From Pedobacter sp. MC2016-05 (GTDB lineage: Bacteria; Bacteroidota; Bacteroidia; Sphingobacteriales; Sphingobacteriaceae), in the NCBI RefSeq assembly GCF_026239735.1, contig NZ_JAPIVT010000003.1, positions 248,001 to 312,000 of the forward strand: a stretch of DNA of 64,000 nt, in the 5' to 3' direction. The stretch's first letter is position 1. Every line of letters begins with the position of its first letter. This document shows, piece after piece, positions 54,449 to 64,000 of the stretch. The notes below the pieces were generated by a model. That model was not told where the DNA came from. It saw only the letters and a program-made list of their open reading frames with translations, and made no database searches. The position numbers and the translations under genes were made by a program.

Positions 54449-57367
54449 ATGAGTAGGAACTTTACACAAATCTTATATGTGTTATTCTTTGTATTTGCAA
54501 TAAATATTGCGGCAAAGGCACAGAACATCACGGTTAGTGGAACCGTTAAAGATAAGGAATCAAAACAAGGCCTCGCTGGAGTAAGTGTAACCATAAAAGG
54601 TCAAACTGGTGGTACTGCATCATCTGGTGATGGAAGTTTTTCTTTCAGTACATCTGCCAAAGTGCCATTTACTTTAGTGGCATCTTATGTAGGCTATGGC
54701 ACAGTAGAGCGTCAGGTAACTGGCAACACTGCTGGAATTAACATCGAATTGGAAGGCGCTGTAGTTTTAGGAGGTGACGTGGTGGTTTCTGCATCGAGAA
54801 CTCCGGAACGTATATTAGAATCGCCTGTTTCTATAGAGCGAATGAGCGCTGCTTCAATTAGAGAAATTGCTGCACCATCTTTTTATGATGCCTTGAACAA
54901 CATGAAAGGTGTAGAAAGTAGCATGCAAAGCTTAACCTTTAAATCCATTAATACACGTGGTTTCAACTCAAATGGTAATACCCGTTTCAATCAATACATC
55001 GATGGAATGGATAACCAGGCGCCAGGTTTGAACTTTTCAGTTGGTAATATTGTGGGTATTACGGAACTTGATGTAGATAATGTAGAACTTTTACCAGGAG
55101 CTTCATCCGCTTTATATGGTGCTGGCGGTATTAATGGTACTCTACTAATGACTTCTAAAGATCCATTCAAATATCAGGGTGCTAGTTTTCAATACAAAAC
55201 AGGCATTAACCACGTAAATGATGATAACAACAGCGTACAGCCTTTTAACCAATTGGATGTTCGTTTAGCAAAATCATGGAACAATAAGTTTGGGGTTAAA
55301 GCGGCTTTCTCGTTTTTACAGGCGAAAGATTGGATGGGTACCAACTATTCGAACTTTGATCGCAATGCAAGAACGTTCAAATCTGGAGACCGCAATAGCG
55401 ACAACAACTACGATGGAATAAATGTTTATGGCGATGAGGTGAGTCAGAACATGCGTAATGTAGCTTTAAGCGTTCAAAATGCAACGATATCAGGAATCAA
55501 TGCTGGTTCTGGTGGTGCTATTCCAAATATTAAAGCTTTGATGGATGGTGCTTTTGGGGCAGCTATTCCTAATGCGGCACAACAGGCAGGTTTTCTGGCT
55601 GGTTTGCCAGCTGGCTTACGTCCGGCGGTACAAAATTATCTTCCATTTTATGTGGGCTTAAAAGCAAACTTAATTCCAGATCAAAATGTATCGAGGACAG
55701 GTTACAATGAGCGTGATTTGGTTGATTATGATACCAAATCGTTGAAAGCTTCCGGTGCGGTGTATTACAACATCACCAATACCATTCAAGCAGTTGCACA
55801 GGCAAACTGGGGCACAGGAACTTCGGTTTATACAGGTTCCGATCGTTACTCTTTGCGAAACTTCAATATTGGTCAGTACAAATTAGAGGTTAAAGGGCAA
55901 GATTTCTCTATTAAAGGGTACACCACCCAAGAGCGTTCAGGCGATTCATACATTTCGTCTATTTTAGGAAGTTATATTAATGAAGTATCTAAAGCATCAA
56001 CCACTTGGTTTCCACAATATATTGGAAATTACGTAGGTGCAAGAGCCGCCGGACAAAGTGATGCTGCTGCCCATGTAACTGCAAGAGGTGTAGCTAACCA
56101 GGGTAGATTTGAGCCAGGTAGCCCGCAGTTTGAAACCGCTAAACAAAATATTATGAACACCAACATTAGCACCACTAATTTCGGTTCGGGTGTTTACGGT
56201 GCTAAGTTTGACGACAAATCGAATTTATACCACTACGAAGGAATGTACAATTTTACCAATGCCTTTAACAATGTGGTAGAGTTTCAAGTGGGTGCTTCAT
56301 ATCGTTTGTACGATTTAAATTCGGCAGGAACAATCTTTAACGATTTAACCAGTTCTATCGACATTAATGAATATGGCGCTTTCGCTCAAATAGGTAAAAA
56401 ACTATTTAATGATAAAGTGAAATTTACTTTTGCCGGTCGTTATGATAAAAGCATGAATTTCGAAGGCCGTTTTACCCCACGTATTACCGGGGTTTTCACC
56501 GTAGCTAAAAACAATAACATCAGGGCTTCTTACCAAACTGGTTATCGCAATCCAACCACTCAAAATCAATACATCGATTTATCAGTTGGAGGTGGATCGC
56601 AACGTTTAATTGGTGGTTTGCCTGAAGTTATGTTCGGTAAATACAATTTGAATACTAATAAAGCATTTACCGATGTGAGTTACCGTGCTTTCTTGGCATC
56701 AGCCGCAACAGGCACGCCAAACCCTGCTTTATTGCAGCAATATACCTTTGATGCGAGAGGTGTTCGTCCGGAAAGTGTGCAGTCTTATGAGTTAGGTTAC
56801 AAAGGATTAATCTTGCCGAACCTATTGATTGATGCTTATGGTTATTATAATATTTACAAAGATTTTATTACCGCTGTAGATGTTTACCAGAACGTGGGCA
56901 ATTTAGCCAGTCCAACTTTTGTTAAGTTTGGAGTTCCGGTAAATGCTGAAGGAGAAGTAACCTCTTATGGTGCGGCGTTAGGGTTAGATTATTTAGTGGG
57001 TAACTACAATTTTAGTGGAAACGTTTCATACAATCAAATTGGCGATCTTCCGGTAAATTATATTAACGATTTTAATACACCAAAAGTTCGCTTCAACCTG
57101 GGCTTTGGAAACAAAGAAATTATTAAAAACGTAGGCTTTAACTTGTCTTACCGTTGGCAAGATAAATTTTATTGGAACTCTTCATTTGCCTCAGGCGATG
57201 TGCCAGCTTATAGCTCTTTAGATGCGCAGGTGAGTTACAAAATACCATCAGTAAAATCGTCTATCAAATTGGGAGGTTCTAACGTGATGAACAAATATTA
57301 CATTACATCTTATGGTAACCCAGCAGCGGGTGCTATATATTATTTGGCATTCTCTTTCAATCCATAG
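54449..57367 (+). CDS. TonB-dependent receptor with CarboxypepD-like domain
   Basis: 972 residues. Signal peptide about 1-24 (INIAAKAQ), CarboxypepD_reg-like domain about 26-105, plug about 112-235 (VVVSASRTPERILESPVSIE, then GASSALYGAGGINGTLLM). A long beta-barrel ends in SFNP. No SusD gene follows, so it is not a standard SusC. It may import maltodextrins given the GH31 and glgB genes downstream, or a metal chelate; the sequence alone does not decide. It has its own terminator before the GH31 gene. Confidence 0.92.
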   Translation: MSRNFTQILYVLFFVFAINIAAKAQNITVSGTVKDKESKQGLAGVSVTIKGQTGGTASSGDGSFSFSTSAKVPFTLVASYVGYGTVERQVTGNTAGINIELEGAVVLGGDVVVSASRTPERILESPVSIERMSAASIREIAAPSFYDALNNMKGVESSMQSLTFKSINTRGFNSNGNTRFNQYIDGMDNQAPGLNFSVGNIVGITELDVDNVELLPGASSALYGAGGINGTLLMTSKDPFKYQGASFQYKTGINHVNDDNNSVQPFNQLDVRLAKSWNNKFGVKAAFSFLQAKDWMGTNYSNFDRNARTFKSGDRNSDNNYDGINVYGDEVSQNMRNVALSVQNATISGINAGSGGAIPNIKALMDGAFGAAIPNAAQQAGFLAGLPAGLRPAVQNYLPFYVGLKANLIPDQNVSRTGYNERDLVDYDTKSLKASGAVYYNITNTIQAVAQANWGTGTSVYTGSDRYSLRNFNIGQYKLEVKGQDFSIKGYTTQERSGDSYISSILGSYINEVSKASTTWFPQYIGNYVGARAAGQSDAAAHVTARGVANQGRFEPGSPQFETAKQNIMNTNISTTNFGSGVYGAKFDDKSNLYHYEGMYNFTNAFNNVVEFQVGASYRLYDLNSAGTIFNDLTSSIDINEYGAFAQIGKKLFNDKVKFTFAGRYDKSMNFEGRFTPRITGVFTVAKNNNIRASYQTGYRNPTTQNQYIDLSVGGGSQRLIGGLPEVMFGKYNLNTNKAFTDVSYRAFLASAATGTPNPALLQQYTFDARGVRPESVQSYELGYKGLILPNLLIDAYGYYNIYKDFITAVDVYQNVGNLASPTFVKFGVPVNAEGEVTSYGAALGLDYLVGNYNFSGNVSYNQIGDLPVNYINDFNTPKVRFNLGFGNKEIIKNVGFNLSYRWQDKFYWNSSFASGDVPAYSSLDAQVSYKIPSVKSSIKLGGSNVMNKYYITSYGNPAAGAIYYLAFSFNP

Positions 57368-57390
57368 GGATTAAAAATGTTCGCGTTCGT

Positions 57391-57425
57391 GAAGCCCCCG
57401 GATATTAATATTCGGGGCTTTTTAT
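57391..57425 (+). terminator. Intrinsic terminator of the TonB-dependent receptor gene
   Basis: CCCCGGATATT (57395-57405) pairs with AATATTCGGGG (57406-57416), with outer AAG/CTT pairing, followed by TTTTTAT; 24 nt after the stop. Confidence 0.82.
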
Positions 57426-57528
57426 TTATTATTTAATACCCCCCTTTTATAAAATATTTGTATTATAGTACTTTCTTAAGCACATCCCAGTTTAAGAGCT
57501 ATTAAATTAAATTTTTGAATAAATAAGG

Positions 57529-59991
57529 ATGGAAGAGAATAACGACAAAATAAACGAGGTAAGTGATCTGATCGATAAGGAACAAGAAATACAGCATCTA
57601 AATAACCCAGTTGATATATCTGTTAAGCCTATTGTTAAACAATATCTTGGCACAGTAAAGAAAGTTAAGAAAGAAGGTAACCGTTTTTATTTTTCAGATG
57701 GTGATGCTAAAGTAGAGATTCGGGTAGTGAGCGATGAAATTATTCGCGTTCGCCTGGCGCCACATGGTGTATTTTTGGATGATTTTTCTTATGCAGTGCC
57801 TGAAGTAGATCAAAAAGTTTCTGTATTTAAAATGCAGGAGCACGAAGATCATTACACCGTATCAACCCATTCGGTTACCTGTAAAATAGAAAAAGCCAAT
57901 TTTCATGTTTCATTTCATGATAACATTACGAACTTGGTGATGGTTGATGAGGCGAATTCTATGCACTGGGAAGAAAACACCGATTTTGGAGGCTACTATA
58001 TTTATGCCACGAAAAAATGCCATCCCGAAGAAAACTTCTTTGGCTTAGGTGATAAATCGGGTAATTTCAATTTACGTGGTCGCCGTTTCGAAAACTGGAA
58101 CACCGATGCTTATTCTTTCGGCTGGAACCAGGATCCACTTTACAGAACAATACCTTTTTACATCGGGCTTCATAATCAGGCTGCGTACGGAATCTTCTTT
58201 GATAACACCTTCAAATCGTATTTCGATTTTGGTGGCGAAGATGTTTCTAAAACGAGTTTTTGGGCAGATGGGGGAGAATTGCAATACTATTACATACATG
58301 GTCCACATATCATGGATGTGGTTAAACGTTATGCAAGTTTAACGGGTACGCATCCTATGCCTCCAAAATGGACTTTAGGTTACCAACAGTGCCGCTGGAG
58401 TTATTACCCTGAGACTAAGGTTAAAGAAATAGCGAAACAATTTAGAGACCGTAAAATCCCATGTGATGCCATTTATTTGGATATCGATTATATGGATGGT
58501 TATCGTTGTTTCACCTGGAATAAAAAATATTTCCCAGATCCACGCAGAATGATCAAAGAACTGTCTGATGATGGTTTTAAAACTGTAGTAATGATCGACC
58601 CGGGAATTAAGGTGGATGATGATTATTGGGTTTTCAAAGAAGGAAAGGACAATAAATATTTCTGCCGCCGAAGCGATGATTATTTTATGGAAGGCCATGT
58701 TTGGCCGGGCCGTTGCCAGTTTCCTGATTTTACAAATCCTAAAGTGCGGAAATGGTGGGGCAAATTATATGAAGAATTAGTTGATATGGGTGTTGCGGGT
58801 TTCTGGAACGATATGAACGAACCTGCAGTTTTTGGTTCAGGCACTTTTCCTAACGATGTTCGCCACAATTACGACGGTTACCGTGGCTCGCACCGCAAGG
58901 CACACAATGTTTATGGCATGCAAATGGTGCGTTCAACCTACGAAGGTTTGAAAAAGCTGATGCGCAATAAACGTCCTTTTACCATCACCCGAGCTGGTTA
59001 TTCAGGTATGCAACGCTATGCCAGCGTGTGGACAGGTGATAACATTGCCACTTGGGAACATTTAAAAATTGGTAACATTCAATGCCAACGGTTATCAGTT
59101 TCAGGCGTTCCTTTTTGCGGAACCGATATTGGCGGTTTTAGTGGGGAGCCTGATGGCGAATTATTCACCCGCTGGATTCAGTTGGGTACTTTTTCTCCTT
59201 TTATGAGAGCACACTCTGCAGGTGATACCGCAGAACGTGAACCTTGGAGCTTTGGCGAATTCTTCGAAGATATCAATAGAAAATTTATTGAGTTGAGGTA
59301 TCGTTTAATGCCTTACCTGTACTCCGTTTTCTGGGAGCATCACCGTTACGGATTTCCGATTTTGCGTCCATTAGTGATGCTTGAGCAAGAAAATATCAGC
59401 AACAGTTTCCGCCAGGATGAATTTTGTTATGGAGATAAATTATTGATTTGTCCTGTTTTAGAGCAGGGGGCAATTTCAAGGAAAGTATATCTTCCAAAAG
59501 GAACCTGGTACAATTTCTGGACAAATGAAGTGTTAGACGGTGGCAACGAATACACGGTGGAGGCGAAGATTGATAGCATGCCAATGTTTGTAAGAGCAGG
59601 TTCGGTTATTCCAGAGTATCCGGTGATGCAGTATGTGGATGAGAAATCAATCACAGAAGTAACTTTAAATATTTACCAAAGCGATTACGAAGTGAACTCA
59701 TACATGTATGAAGATCACGGCGATACTTTTGCCTTTGAGCAAGATATTTACTTGGAAAAAAAGTTTACTGTTAAAGCAGATAACCAACTTTTGAAAGTTA
59801 ATCAACGGATAGAAGGCTTGTATACACCTAATTATGAGTTTTATGCTTGTAATGTAATGGGCGTTAAATTTAAGGTGAAAAAAATTATAGTGGATAATAA
59901 AGAGGTAACTGATTTTTATACTGATGATAAAAATGTTCTTCACTTTAAGTGCCTTAAAACATTTGCCGAAATACAGATTCTAAGTCTTTAA
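57529..59991 (+). CDS. GH31 alpha-glucosidase
   Basis: 820 residues without a signal peptide, so probably cytoplasmic. An N-terminal beta-sandwich (about 35-270) precedes the GH31 barrel (about 275-640). The nucleophile is Asp428 in GFWNDMNEPAVFG. The acid/base region is MRAHSAGDTAEREPWSFG. YLDIDYMDGYRCFTW and FCGTDIGGFSGEPDGELFTR are standard GH31 blocks, and C-terminal beta domains complete it. It should release glucose from alpha-glucosides such as maltose and maltodextrins. It lies just upstream of glgB, consistent with a glycogen or alpha-glucan metabolism group. Confidence 0.94.
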   Translation: MEENNDKINEVSDLIDKEQEIQHLNNPVDISVKPIVKQYLGTVKKVKKEGNRFYFSDGDAKVEIRVVSDEIIRVRLAPHGVFLDDFSYAVPEVDQKVSVFKMQEHEDHYTVSTHSVTCKIEKANFHVSFHDNITNLVMVDEANSMHWEENTDFGGYYIYATKKCHPEENFFGLGDKSGNFNLRGRRFENWNTDAYSFGWNQDPLYRTIPFYIGLHNQAAYGIFFDNTFKSYFDFGGEDVSKTSFWADGGELQYYYIHGPHIMDVVKRYASLTGTHPMPPKWTLGYQQCRWSYYPETKVKEIAKQFRDRKIPCDAIYLDIDYMDGYRCFTWNKKYFPDPRRMIKELSDDGFKTVVMIDPGIKVDDDYWVFKEGKDNKYFCRRSDDYFMEGHVWPGRCQFPDFTNPKVRKWWGKLYEELVDMGVAGFWNDMNEPAVFGSGTFPNDVRHNYDGYRGSHRKAHNVYGMQMVRSTYEGLKKLMRNKRPFTITRAGYSGMQRYASVWTGDNIATWEHLKIGNIQCQRLSVSGVPFCGTDIGGFSGEPDGELFTRWIQLGTFSPFMRAHSAGDTAEREPWSFGEFFEDINRKFIELRYRLMPYLYSVFWEHHRYGFPILRPLVMLEQENISNSFRQDEFCYGDKLLICPVLEQGAISRKVYLPKGTWYNFWTNEVLDGGNEYTVEAKIDSMPMFVRAGSVIPEYPVMQYVDEKSITEVTLNIYQSDYEVNSYMYEDHGDTFAFEQDIYLEKKFTVKADNQLLKVNQRIEGLYTPNYEFYACNVMGVKFKVKKIIVDNKEVTDFYTDDKNVLHFKCLKTFAEIQILSL

Positions 59992-59996
59992 ATCTT

Positions 59997-60030
59997 TTAG
60001 CCCCAAATGCTGTTTAGTTTTTGGGGCTAA
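59997..60030 (+). terminator. Hairpin after the GH31 gene, possible terminator
   Basis: TTAGCCCCAAA (59997-60007) pairs perfectly with TTTGGGGCTAA (60020-60030). No T run follows, so termination may be weak and allow readthrough into glgB. Confidence 0.5.
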
Positions 60031-60090
60031 TGATTATTTGGGAGTTTTTAACTCCGATCTCACATCTAAATACGTCTAGCCAAAAAGATT

Positions 60091-62055
60091 ATGTCAAAAA
60101 CAAAGAAAGTTTCAGATACAAAAGCAGCTTTAACAAAAATCGACACCAGTAAATCAGTTTGGGTACACAGTTTGTTTACCGATTATGATATTGATCTTTT
60201 CTTGGTCGGAAAGCATTTTAGGTTGTATGAAAAAATGGGTTCTCATCTTGTTGTTCTGGAGAAAACCGCTGGAACTTATTTTGCCGTTTGGGCGCCTAAT
60301 GCTACAAGAGTAAGTGTTGTTGGAGATTTTAATGATTGGAATAATACGGGTCATCCATTAAGTAAACGGTGGGATAAATCGGGCATTTGGGAAGGTTTTC
60401 TTCCTGGCTTGGCAAAAGGCGATGTATATAAATATTTTGTTAAAGGATTTGATGAATCTGAACATTTAAAAGGCGATCCTTATGCCCGTAAATGGGAACA
60501 TCCGCCCCAAACGGCATCTATTGTGTGGGATACCGATTATACCTGGAAAGATAAATCATGGCTGGCAAAGAGGCCAAAGCTTAATGCACTCGATCAGCCT
60601 ATCTCGGTTTATGAATTGCATTTAGGCTCTTGGGAACGCGATCCGGGCAATCCTGAAAGGGTGTTAACAGCCAGGGAGGTTGCGGGCCGATTGGTTCCAT
60701 ATATTAAGGAAATGGGTTTTACCCATGTAGAGTTAATGCCGGTTATGGAGTTTCCATTCTTTCCAAGTTGGGGATATCAAATAACGGGCTACTTTGGTGC
60801 AAGCTCCCGTTACGGAACACCTGAAGATTTGATGCACCTTATTGATGCACTTCACAAAGCGAATATCGCGGTCATTTTAGATTGGGTTCCATCGCACTTT
60901 CCTGGAGATAGACATGGCCTTTATGAATTCGACGGAACGCATTTATATGAGCATGCCGATATGCGTAAGGGGTTTCATCCCGATTGGAAATCTTATATTT
61001 TTAATTACGACAGGCCCGAAGTGCGCTCATTTTTAATCAGTAACGCGATATTTTGGCTGGATCAGTATCATGCCGACGGATTGCGTGTTGACGCGGTGGC
61101 ATCGATGTTGTATTTTAACTTCTCTCGTGAGGAGGGTGATGCCGCAACAAATGATCAGGGCGGCCCTGAAAACTTCGGCGCAATTAAATTTCTTCAAGAT
61201 CTTAATGTGGCTGTATATGGTGATTTTGAAGGGGTTCAAACCATTGCCGAAGAAAGTAGCACATATCCTGGCGTTACCCATCCGGTTCATGCGGGTGGTT
61301 TAGGTTTCGGTATGAAATGGATGATGGGCTGGATGAATGATACCTTAAAATATTTCAAGGTTGATACGCTGGGTAGAAAGCACCACCATAATCAATTAAG
61401 TTTTAGCATGACTTATGCTTTTACCGAAAACTTCATGCTTCCTTTTTCGCATGATGAAGTGGTTCATGGTAAATCGCCTATGCTTTATAAGATGCCTGGA
61501 GATGATTGGCAGAAATTCGCCAATTTAAGGGCACTTTACGGCTACATGTTTACCCATCCTGGAGCAAAGTTGCTTTTTATGGGCAATGAGTTTGCAGATA
61601 CCAATGAATGGAACTTTACTAAATCATTAGATTGGCATTTGCTTCAATATGCACCACATAAAGGGATGCAAGAAACTGTTAAGGCATTAAATTTTCTGTA
61701 TCGGAAAGAGCCTGCCTTATATCATTTTAATTTTAGTTATGAAGGTTTTCAATGGTTGGATGCCGATAATGCAAGCGAATCGGTTTTTGCATTTATGAGG
61801 AAGGGACCAAAGGCGAAAGATACTTTAATAATTGCCTTGAATTTTACCCCTGTAGTAAGGGAAAACTATCGTATCGGTGTGCCTTTTAAAACCAAATGGC
61901 AGGAAATATTTAACTCTGACGATATCATCTATTACGGAAGTGGCATCAATAATAGGGGAGATATTGTGCCTAACGCTGTTGGCTATAATCATCAAGAGTA
62001 TTCGATTGATATTACGCTACCACCGTTGGCTGTTACCATTTTTAAAAGTAAATAG
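60091..62055 (+). CDS. glgB: 1,4-alpha-glucan branching enzyme GlgB
   Basis: 654 residues. CBM48 domain at about 58-145 (YFAVWAPNATRVSVVGDFND), GH13 barrel about 170-540 with Asp334 (GLRVDAVASML), Glu387 (TIAEESSTYPG) and the SHDEVVHGK motif. C-terminal all-beta domain from about 555. It cleaves and re-attaches alpha-1,4 chains as alpha-1,6 branches in glycogen. glgA and glgC are not in the window. It lies 99 nt after the GH31 gene and is convergent with the receptor gene at the right edge. Confidence 0.96.
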   Translation: MSKTKKVSDTKAALTKIDTSKSVWVHSLFTDYDIDLFLVGKHFRLYEKMGSHLVVLEKTAGTYFAVWAPNATRVSVVGDFNDWNNTGHPLSKRWDKSGIWEGFLPGLAKGDVYKYFVKGFDESEHLKGDPYARKWEHPPQTASIVWDTDYTWKDKSWLAKRPKLNALDQPISVYELHLGSWERDPGNPERVLTAREVAGRLVPYIKEMGFTHVELMPVMEFPFFPSWGYQITGYFGASSRYGTPEDLMHLIDALHKANIAVILDWVPSHFPGDRHGLYEFDGTHLYEHADMRKGFHPDWKSYIFNYDRPEVRSFLISNAIFWLDQYHADGLRVDAVASMLYFNFSREEGDAATNDQGGPENFGAIKFLQDLNVAVYGDFEGVQTIAEESSTYPGVTHPVHAGGLGFGMKWMMGWMNDTLKYFKVDTLGRKHHHNQLSFSMTYAFTENFMLPFSHDEVVHGKSPMLYKMPGDDWQKFANLRALYGYMFTHPGAKLLFMGNEFADTNEWNFTKSLDWHLLQYAPHKGMQETVKALNFLYRKEPALYHFNFSYEGFQWLDADNASESVFAFMRKGPKAKDTLIIALNFTPVVRENYRIGVPFKTKWQEIFNSDDIIYYGSGINNRGDIVPNAVGYNHQEYSIDITLPPLAVTIFKSK

Positions 62056-62087
62056 GAGCATCTAAAGCTTTAGATGAAGAAAACGTC

Positions 62088-62152
62088 TAAATAAGAAAAG
62101 CCTTTCATTGCTGAAAAGCTTTCTTAATCCTTGGAGTGGAAGCTTCCAAGGA
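62088..62152 (-). ncRNA. Candidate small RNA between glgB and the right-edge receptor gene
   Basis: Starting about 6 nt below a full consensus promoter, the minus strand would give a transcript of about 65 nt. It contains a first hairpin (62129-62151, CCTTGGA/TCCAAGG) and a second near-perfect 13-bp hairpin (62093-62125, AAGAAAGCTTTTC with GAAAGGCTTTTCTT) followed by ATTT. No gene lies downstream before glgB, whose 3' end is antisense to it. The second hairpin may also serve as the glgB terminator on the other strand. No known RNA family is recognised. Confidence 0.4.
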
Positions 62153-62157
62153 GGGTG

Positions 62158-62187
62158 CAAAGATACGATAAGAGCTGATAGTTACAA
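62158..62187 (-). promoter_or_regulatory. Orphan consensus promoter facing the glgB 3' end
   Basis: On the minus strand: TTG (62187-62185), 19-nt spacer, TATCTTTG (62165-62158), then CACCC. It fits the Bacteroidetes consensus exactly and lies 22 nt after the stop of the receptor gene on the same strand, with no protein gene to drive. Confidence 0.6.
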
Positions 62188-62208
62188 GTTTATTTCTATA
62201 AATAAATA

Positions 62209-64000
62209 TTATAGTTTAAACTTGATGCCGCAGTTGAAGGTTCTACCTTCTGTATGGGTCCAGATGTCGTCGAACGTAGGGTTTAGGTGCGATCCGTTAA
62301 CTACACTTTTATATCTGCTTTGCCTGGTGTCGGTAAAATTTTCGGCGTTTATAAAAATTGAAAACTTTCCAAAAATCTTTTCGGCCATAAAACCAAACTC
62401 CCAAAAAGCGTTGGTTTGCTGGTTATTGTATAAGTATTGTTTATCGGTAAAATAACCTTCTAAACCCATTTTAAAGTTTCCTTCCTTTTCATAAAGTAAA
62501 GCCAGGTTAAGTTTATTTTTTGGTAGCAATCTAATATTCTGGATTACGGGTAGATAATCGGCCTTTGCATCGGTAAATGTATAACCGGCAAAAAGTTTAA
62601 AATATTCATGGAAAATTATTTTCGCATTGGTTTCAAACCCTAAACTTGTAACAGGTGCTTTGGTATTATCGAAAAAGAAACTGCCGTTTGCTTGTTGAAG
62701 TAAAATGGTGGAGTTATTAATTCGGGTATAAAAAAACATTTGATTGAAGCTAATTAGCCAATCGTCACCTATGCTTGTTCTATAATTTACATCGGCTGTC
62801 CCACCGTAACTTCTTTCTGCTTTTACATTATTTAGTGCTTGCAGGTTTTGGTATTGGAAAGTTTCTGTTTGCTCTGTAAAAAGGGTAGGCGTTTTATAGC
62901 CTAATCCACCCCCAATTCTCGAGCTCCAATGATCATCAAATTTATATAGTGCAGACACACGGGGTAAAATGAAGTTCTCATCTTCACTATAATTGGCGTT
63001 AAAGTAGTTAACGAAATCGGCTCGTAAACCGCTTTCCAACTTAAACTTATCCGAAATATCCCAGGTATGTTGTGCATAAACGCCAGCTGTTCTGGTTGTG
63101 AAATCCTTTTTAAAAAGCGTTTGGTCTTGCTCATTAAATTTATCATAAACCACATTACCGCCAAAAATTAAACTTTGATCTTTCAAAGTTCTTAAATAAC
63201 TAATGTCAGTGTACGAGTTATAGTTCACCCCATTAAAATTATAATCGGGAATGGCTATTCCACGTTTAAAATAATTGAAACTAGTTTTTACTTTTAGCAA
63301 ATCTTTTTCTGCAGTTTGATAGCTGAAATCTAGTGTGGTGGTGTTTCGGATGGTATTATTAGCCTCAAAGTAACGGTGATTCGCATCAACTCCATCGTTT
63401 ACTACAAAAATGTCCCCTCCAGTTCTTTCACTCTTTGTAAACGCATTGCCAATAACAATGGTGGTTTTATCGCTTGGATAAATAAACAGCTTAGGGTGAA
63501 TGGTGAAATCACTGGTTTTTGGCAGCTCGGTAAAATCGTCTCTGTCTACATCGTATGCCTTTTGAAAATTACTAAGTGCAAGTAGGCTGTAGCCAATTTT
63601 TTTGCTTCTCTGCATGGTAAAAGCTCCAATATTGGTTTGCCCAACGTTCGATTGGTTAAGGATGAAATTGAGATCGGCCTTTTCTCTCGGAGACCGTGAT
63701 ATAAAATTGACCACACCTGCAATTGCACCAGCACCAAAAAGGGTAGAAGATGGACCTTTGATAATTTCAACCTGGGCTAGATCCAGCGGCGGAATTTCTA
63801 AGATGCTCAATCCGCTGGCAAAATTTCCAAAACTGGCGTAACCATCTTTTAAAAGTTGGGTGTACCTCCCATCCAAACCCTGGATCCTAATACTGGCGTT
63901 TGCACTTGTTGCTGAAGTTTGTTGTACTGCAATACCGGTGCTTTCATGCAAAATCATGGACACATTTGCGGGGCGCATGTTGCTTTTCTCGTCTATTTCT
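62209..64000 (-). CDS. TonB-dependent outer membrane receptor (partial, N-terminus outside window)
   Basis: Open from the right edge to the stop at 62209. About 597 codons are visible; the signal peptide and any N-terminal domain are missing. The visible part begins in the plug domain (EIDEKSNMRPANVSMILHES, then SIRIQGLDGRYTQLLKDGYA and IIKGPSSTLFGAGAIAGVVN) and continues through a 22-strand-type barrel to the terminal CGIKFKL. An internal ATG at 63978 is not the true start. The plug and barrel resemble siderophore or vitamin B12-type receptors more than SusC; the substrate is unknown. Confidence 0.92.
   Translation of the reverse strand, partial: EIDEKSNMRPANVSMILHESTGIAVQQTSATSANASIRIQGLDGRYTQLLKDGYASFGNFASGLSILEIPPLDLAQVEIIKGPSSTLFGAGAIAGVVNFISRSPREKADLNFILNQSNVGQTNIGAFTMQRSKKIGYSLLALSNFQKAYDVDRDDFTELPKTSDFTIHPKLFIYPSDKTTIVIGNAFTKSERTGGDIFVVNDGVDANHRYFEANNTIRNTTTLDFSYQTAEKDLLKVKTSFNYFKRGIAIPDYNFNGVNYNSYTDISYLRTLKDQSLIFGGNVVYDKFNEQDQTLFKKDFTTRTAGVYAQHTWDISDKFKLESGLRADFVNYFNANYSEDENFILPRVSALYKFDDHWSSRIGGGLGYKTPTLFTEQTETFQYQNLQALNNVKAERSYGGTADVNYRTSIGDDWLISFNQMFFYTRINNSTILLQQANGSFFFDNTKAPVTSLGFETNAKIIFHEYFKLFAGYTFTDAKADYLPVIQNIRLLPKNKLNLALLYEKEGNFKMGLEGYFTDKQYLYNNQQTNAFWEFGFMAEKIFGKFSIFINAENFTDTRQSRYKSVVNGSHLNPTFDDIWTHTEGRTFNCGIKFKL

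Overview
The window looks like a chromosome segment of a Sphingobacteriaceae member, most probably Pedobacter or a close relative. The evidence is a low GC content by eye, SusC/SusD and CarboxypepD-type TonB-dependent receptors, a FecI/FecR pair, promoters of the Bacteroidetes type (TTG, 19-22 nt, TAnnTTTG), a Bacteroidetes-style division cluster, and dispersed intergenic repeats of the CGTCATTGCGAGG type. The genus is an inference. Both ends cut through genes: a FecR anti-sigma factor on the left and a TonB-dependent receptor on the right.

Layout. 1-1640: anti-sigma/ECF sigma pair (minus). 1832-3587: an SDR-type L-threonine dehydrogenase and a YebC regulator (plus). 3773-17928: a polysaccharide utilization locus on the minus strand. 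It holds a sensor/LuxR-type regulator, SusC, SusD, a GH144-like lipoprotein, a GH43-like enzyme with a discoidin domain, a GH3 beta-glucosidase and an esterase. GH144 plus GH3 suggests a beta-1,2-glucan or another beta-glucan. Two strong intrinsic terminators lie inside the locus. 18651-21846: glyceraldehyde-3-phosphate dehydrogenase, then a GNAT acetyltransferase with phosphoglycerate kinase. The GNAT-pgk promoter carries a perfect LacI/PurR-like palindrome. 22089-23059: a decayed IS1182-type transposase. 23272-24189: a collagen-like lipoprotein.

24559-41023 is a complete-looking dcw cell wall and division cluster: mraZ, rsmH, ftsL-like, ftsI, murE, mraY, murD, ftsW, murG, murC, ftsQ, ftsA, ftsZ. 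murF and ddl are absent. It starts with a three-repeat MraZ operator. Many genes overlap by 1-11 nt. REP-like elements sit in the looser gaps.

41190-51810 is a housekeeping and accessory mix: an alpha-oxoamine synthase (SPT/Kbl type), a 58-residue histone H1-like protein, dapA, ligA, an AcpH-like protein, a patatin-like lipase, tyrS, a ParS/RES toxin-antitoxin pair, a LuxE-like acyl-protein synthetase and a small membrane protein. 51817-54246 is a penicillin acylase family hydrolase. 54449-62055 is a plus-strand group of a TonB-dependent receptor, a GH31 alpha-glucosidase and the glycogen branching enzyme. Between glgB and the convergent right-edge receptor lies an orphan consensus promoter reading into a short, highly structured stretch, which is a candidate small RNA.

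There are no rRNA genes, convincing tRNA genes, CRISPR arrays or prophage. Nothing here is clearly a new defence or mobile system. The most interesting signals are regulatory: the candidate sRNA, the pgk palindrome, the MraZ operator, the DnaA-box-like inverted repeats near mraZ and ftsZ, and the terminators inside the PUL.
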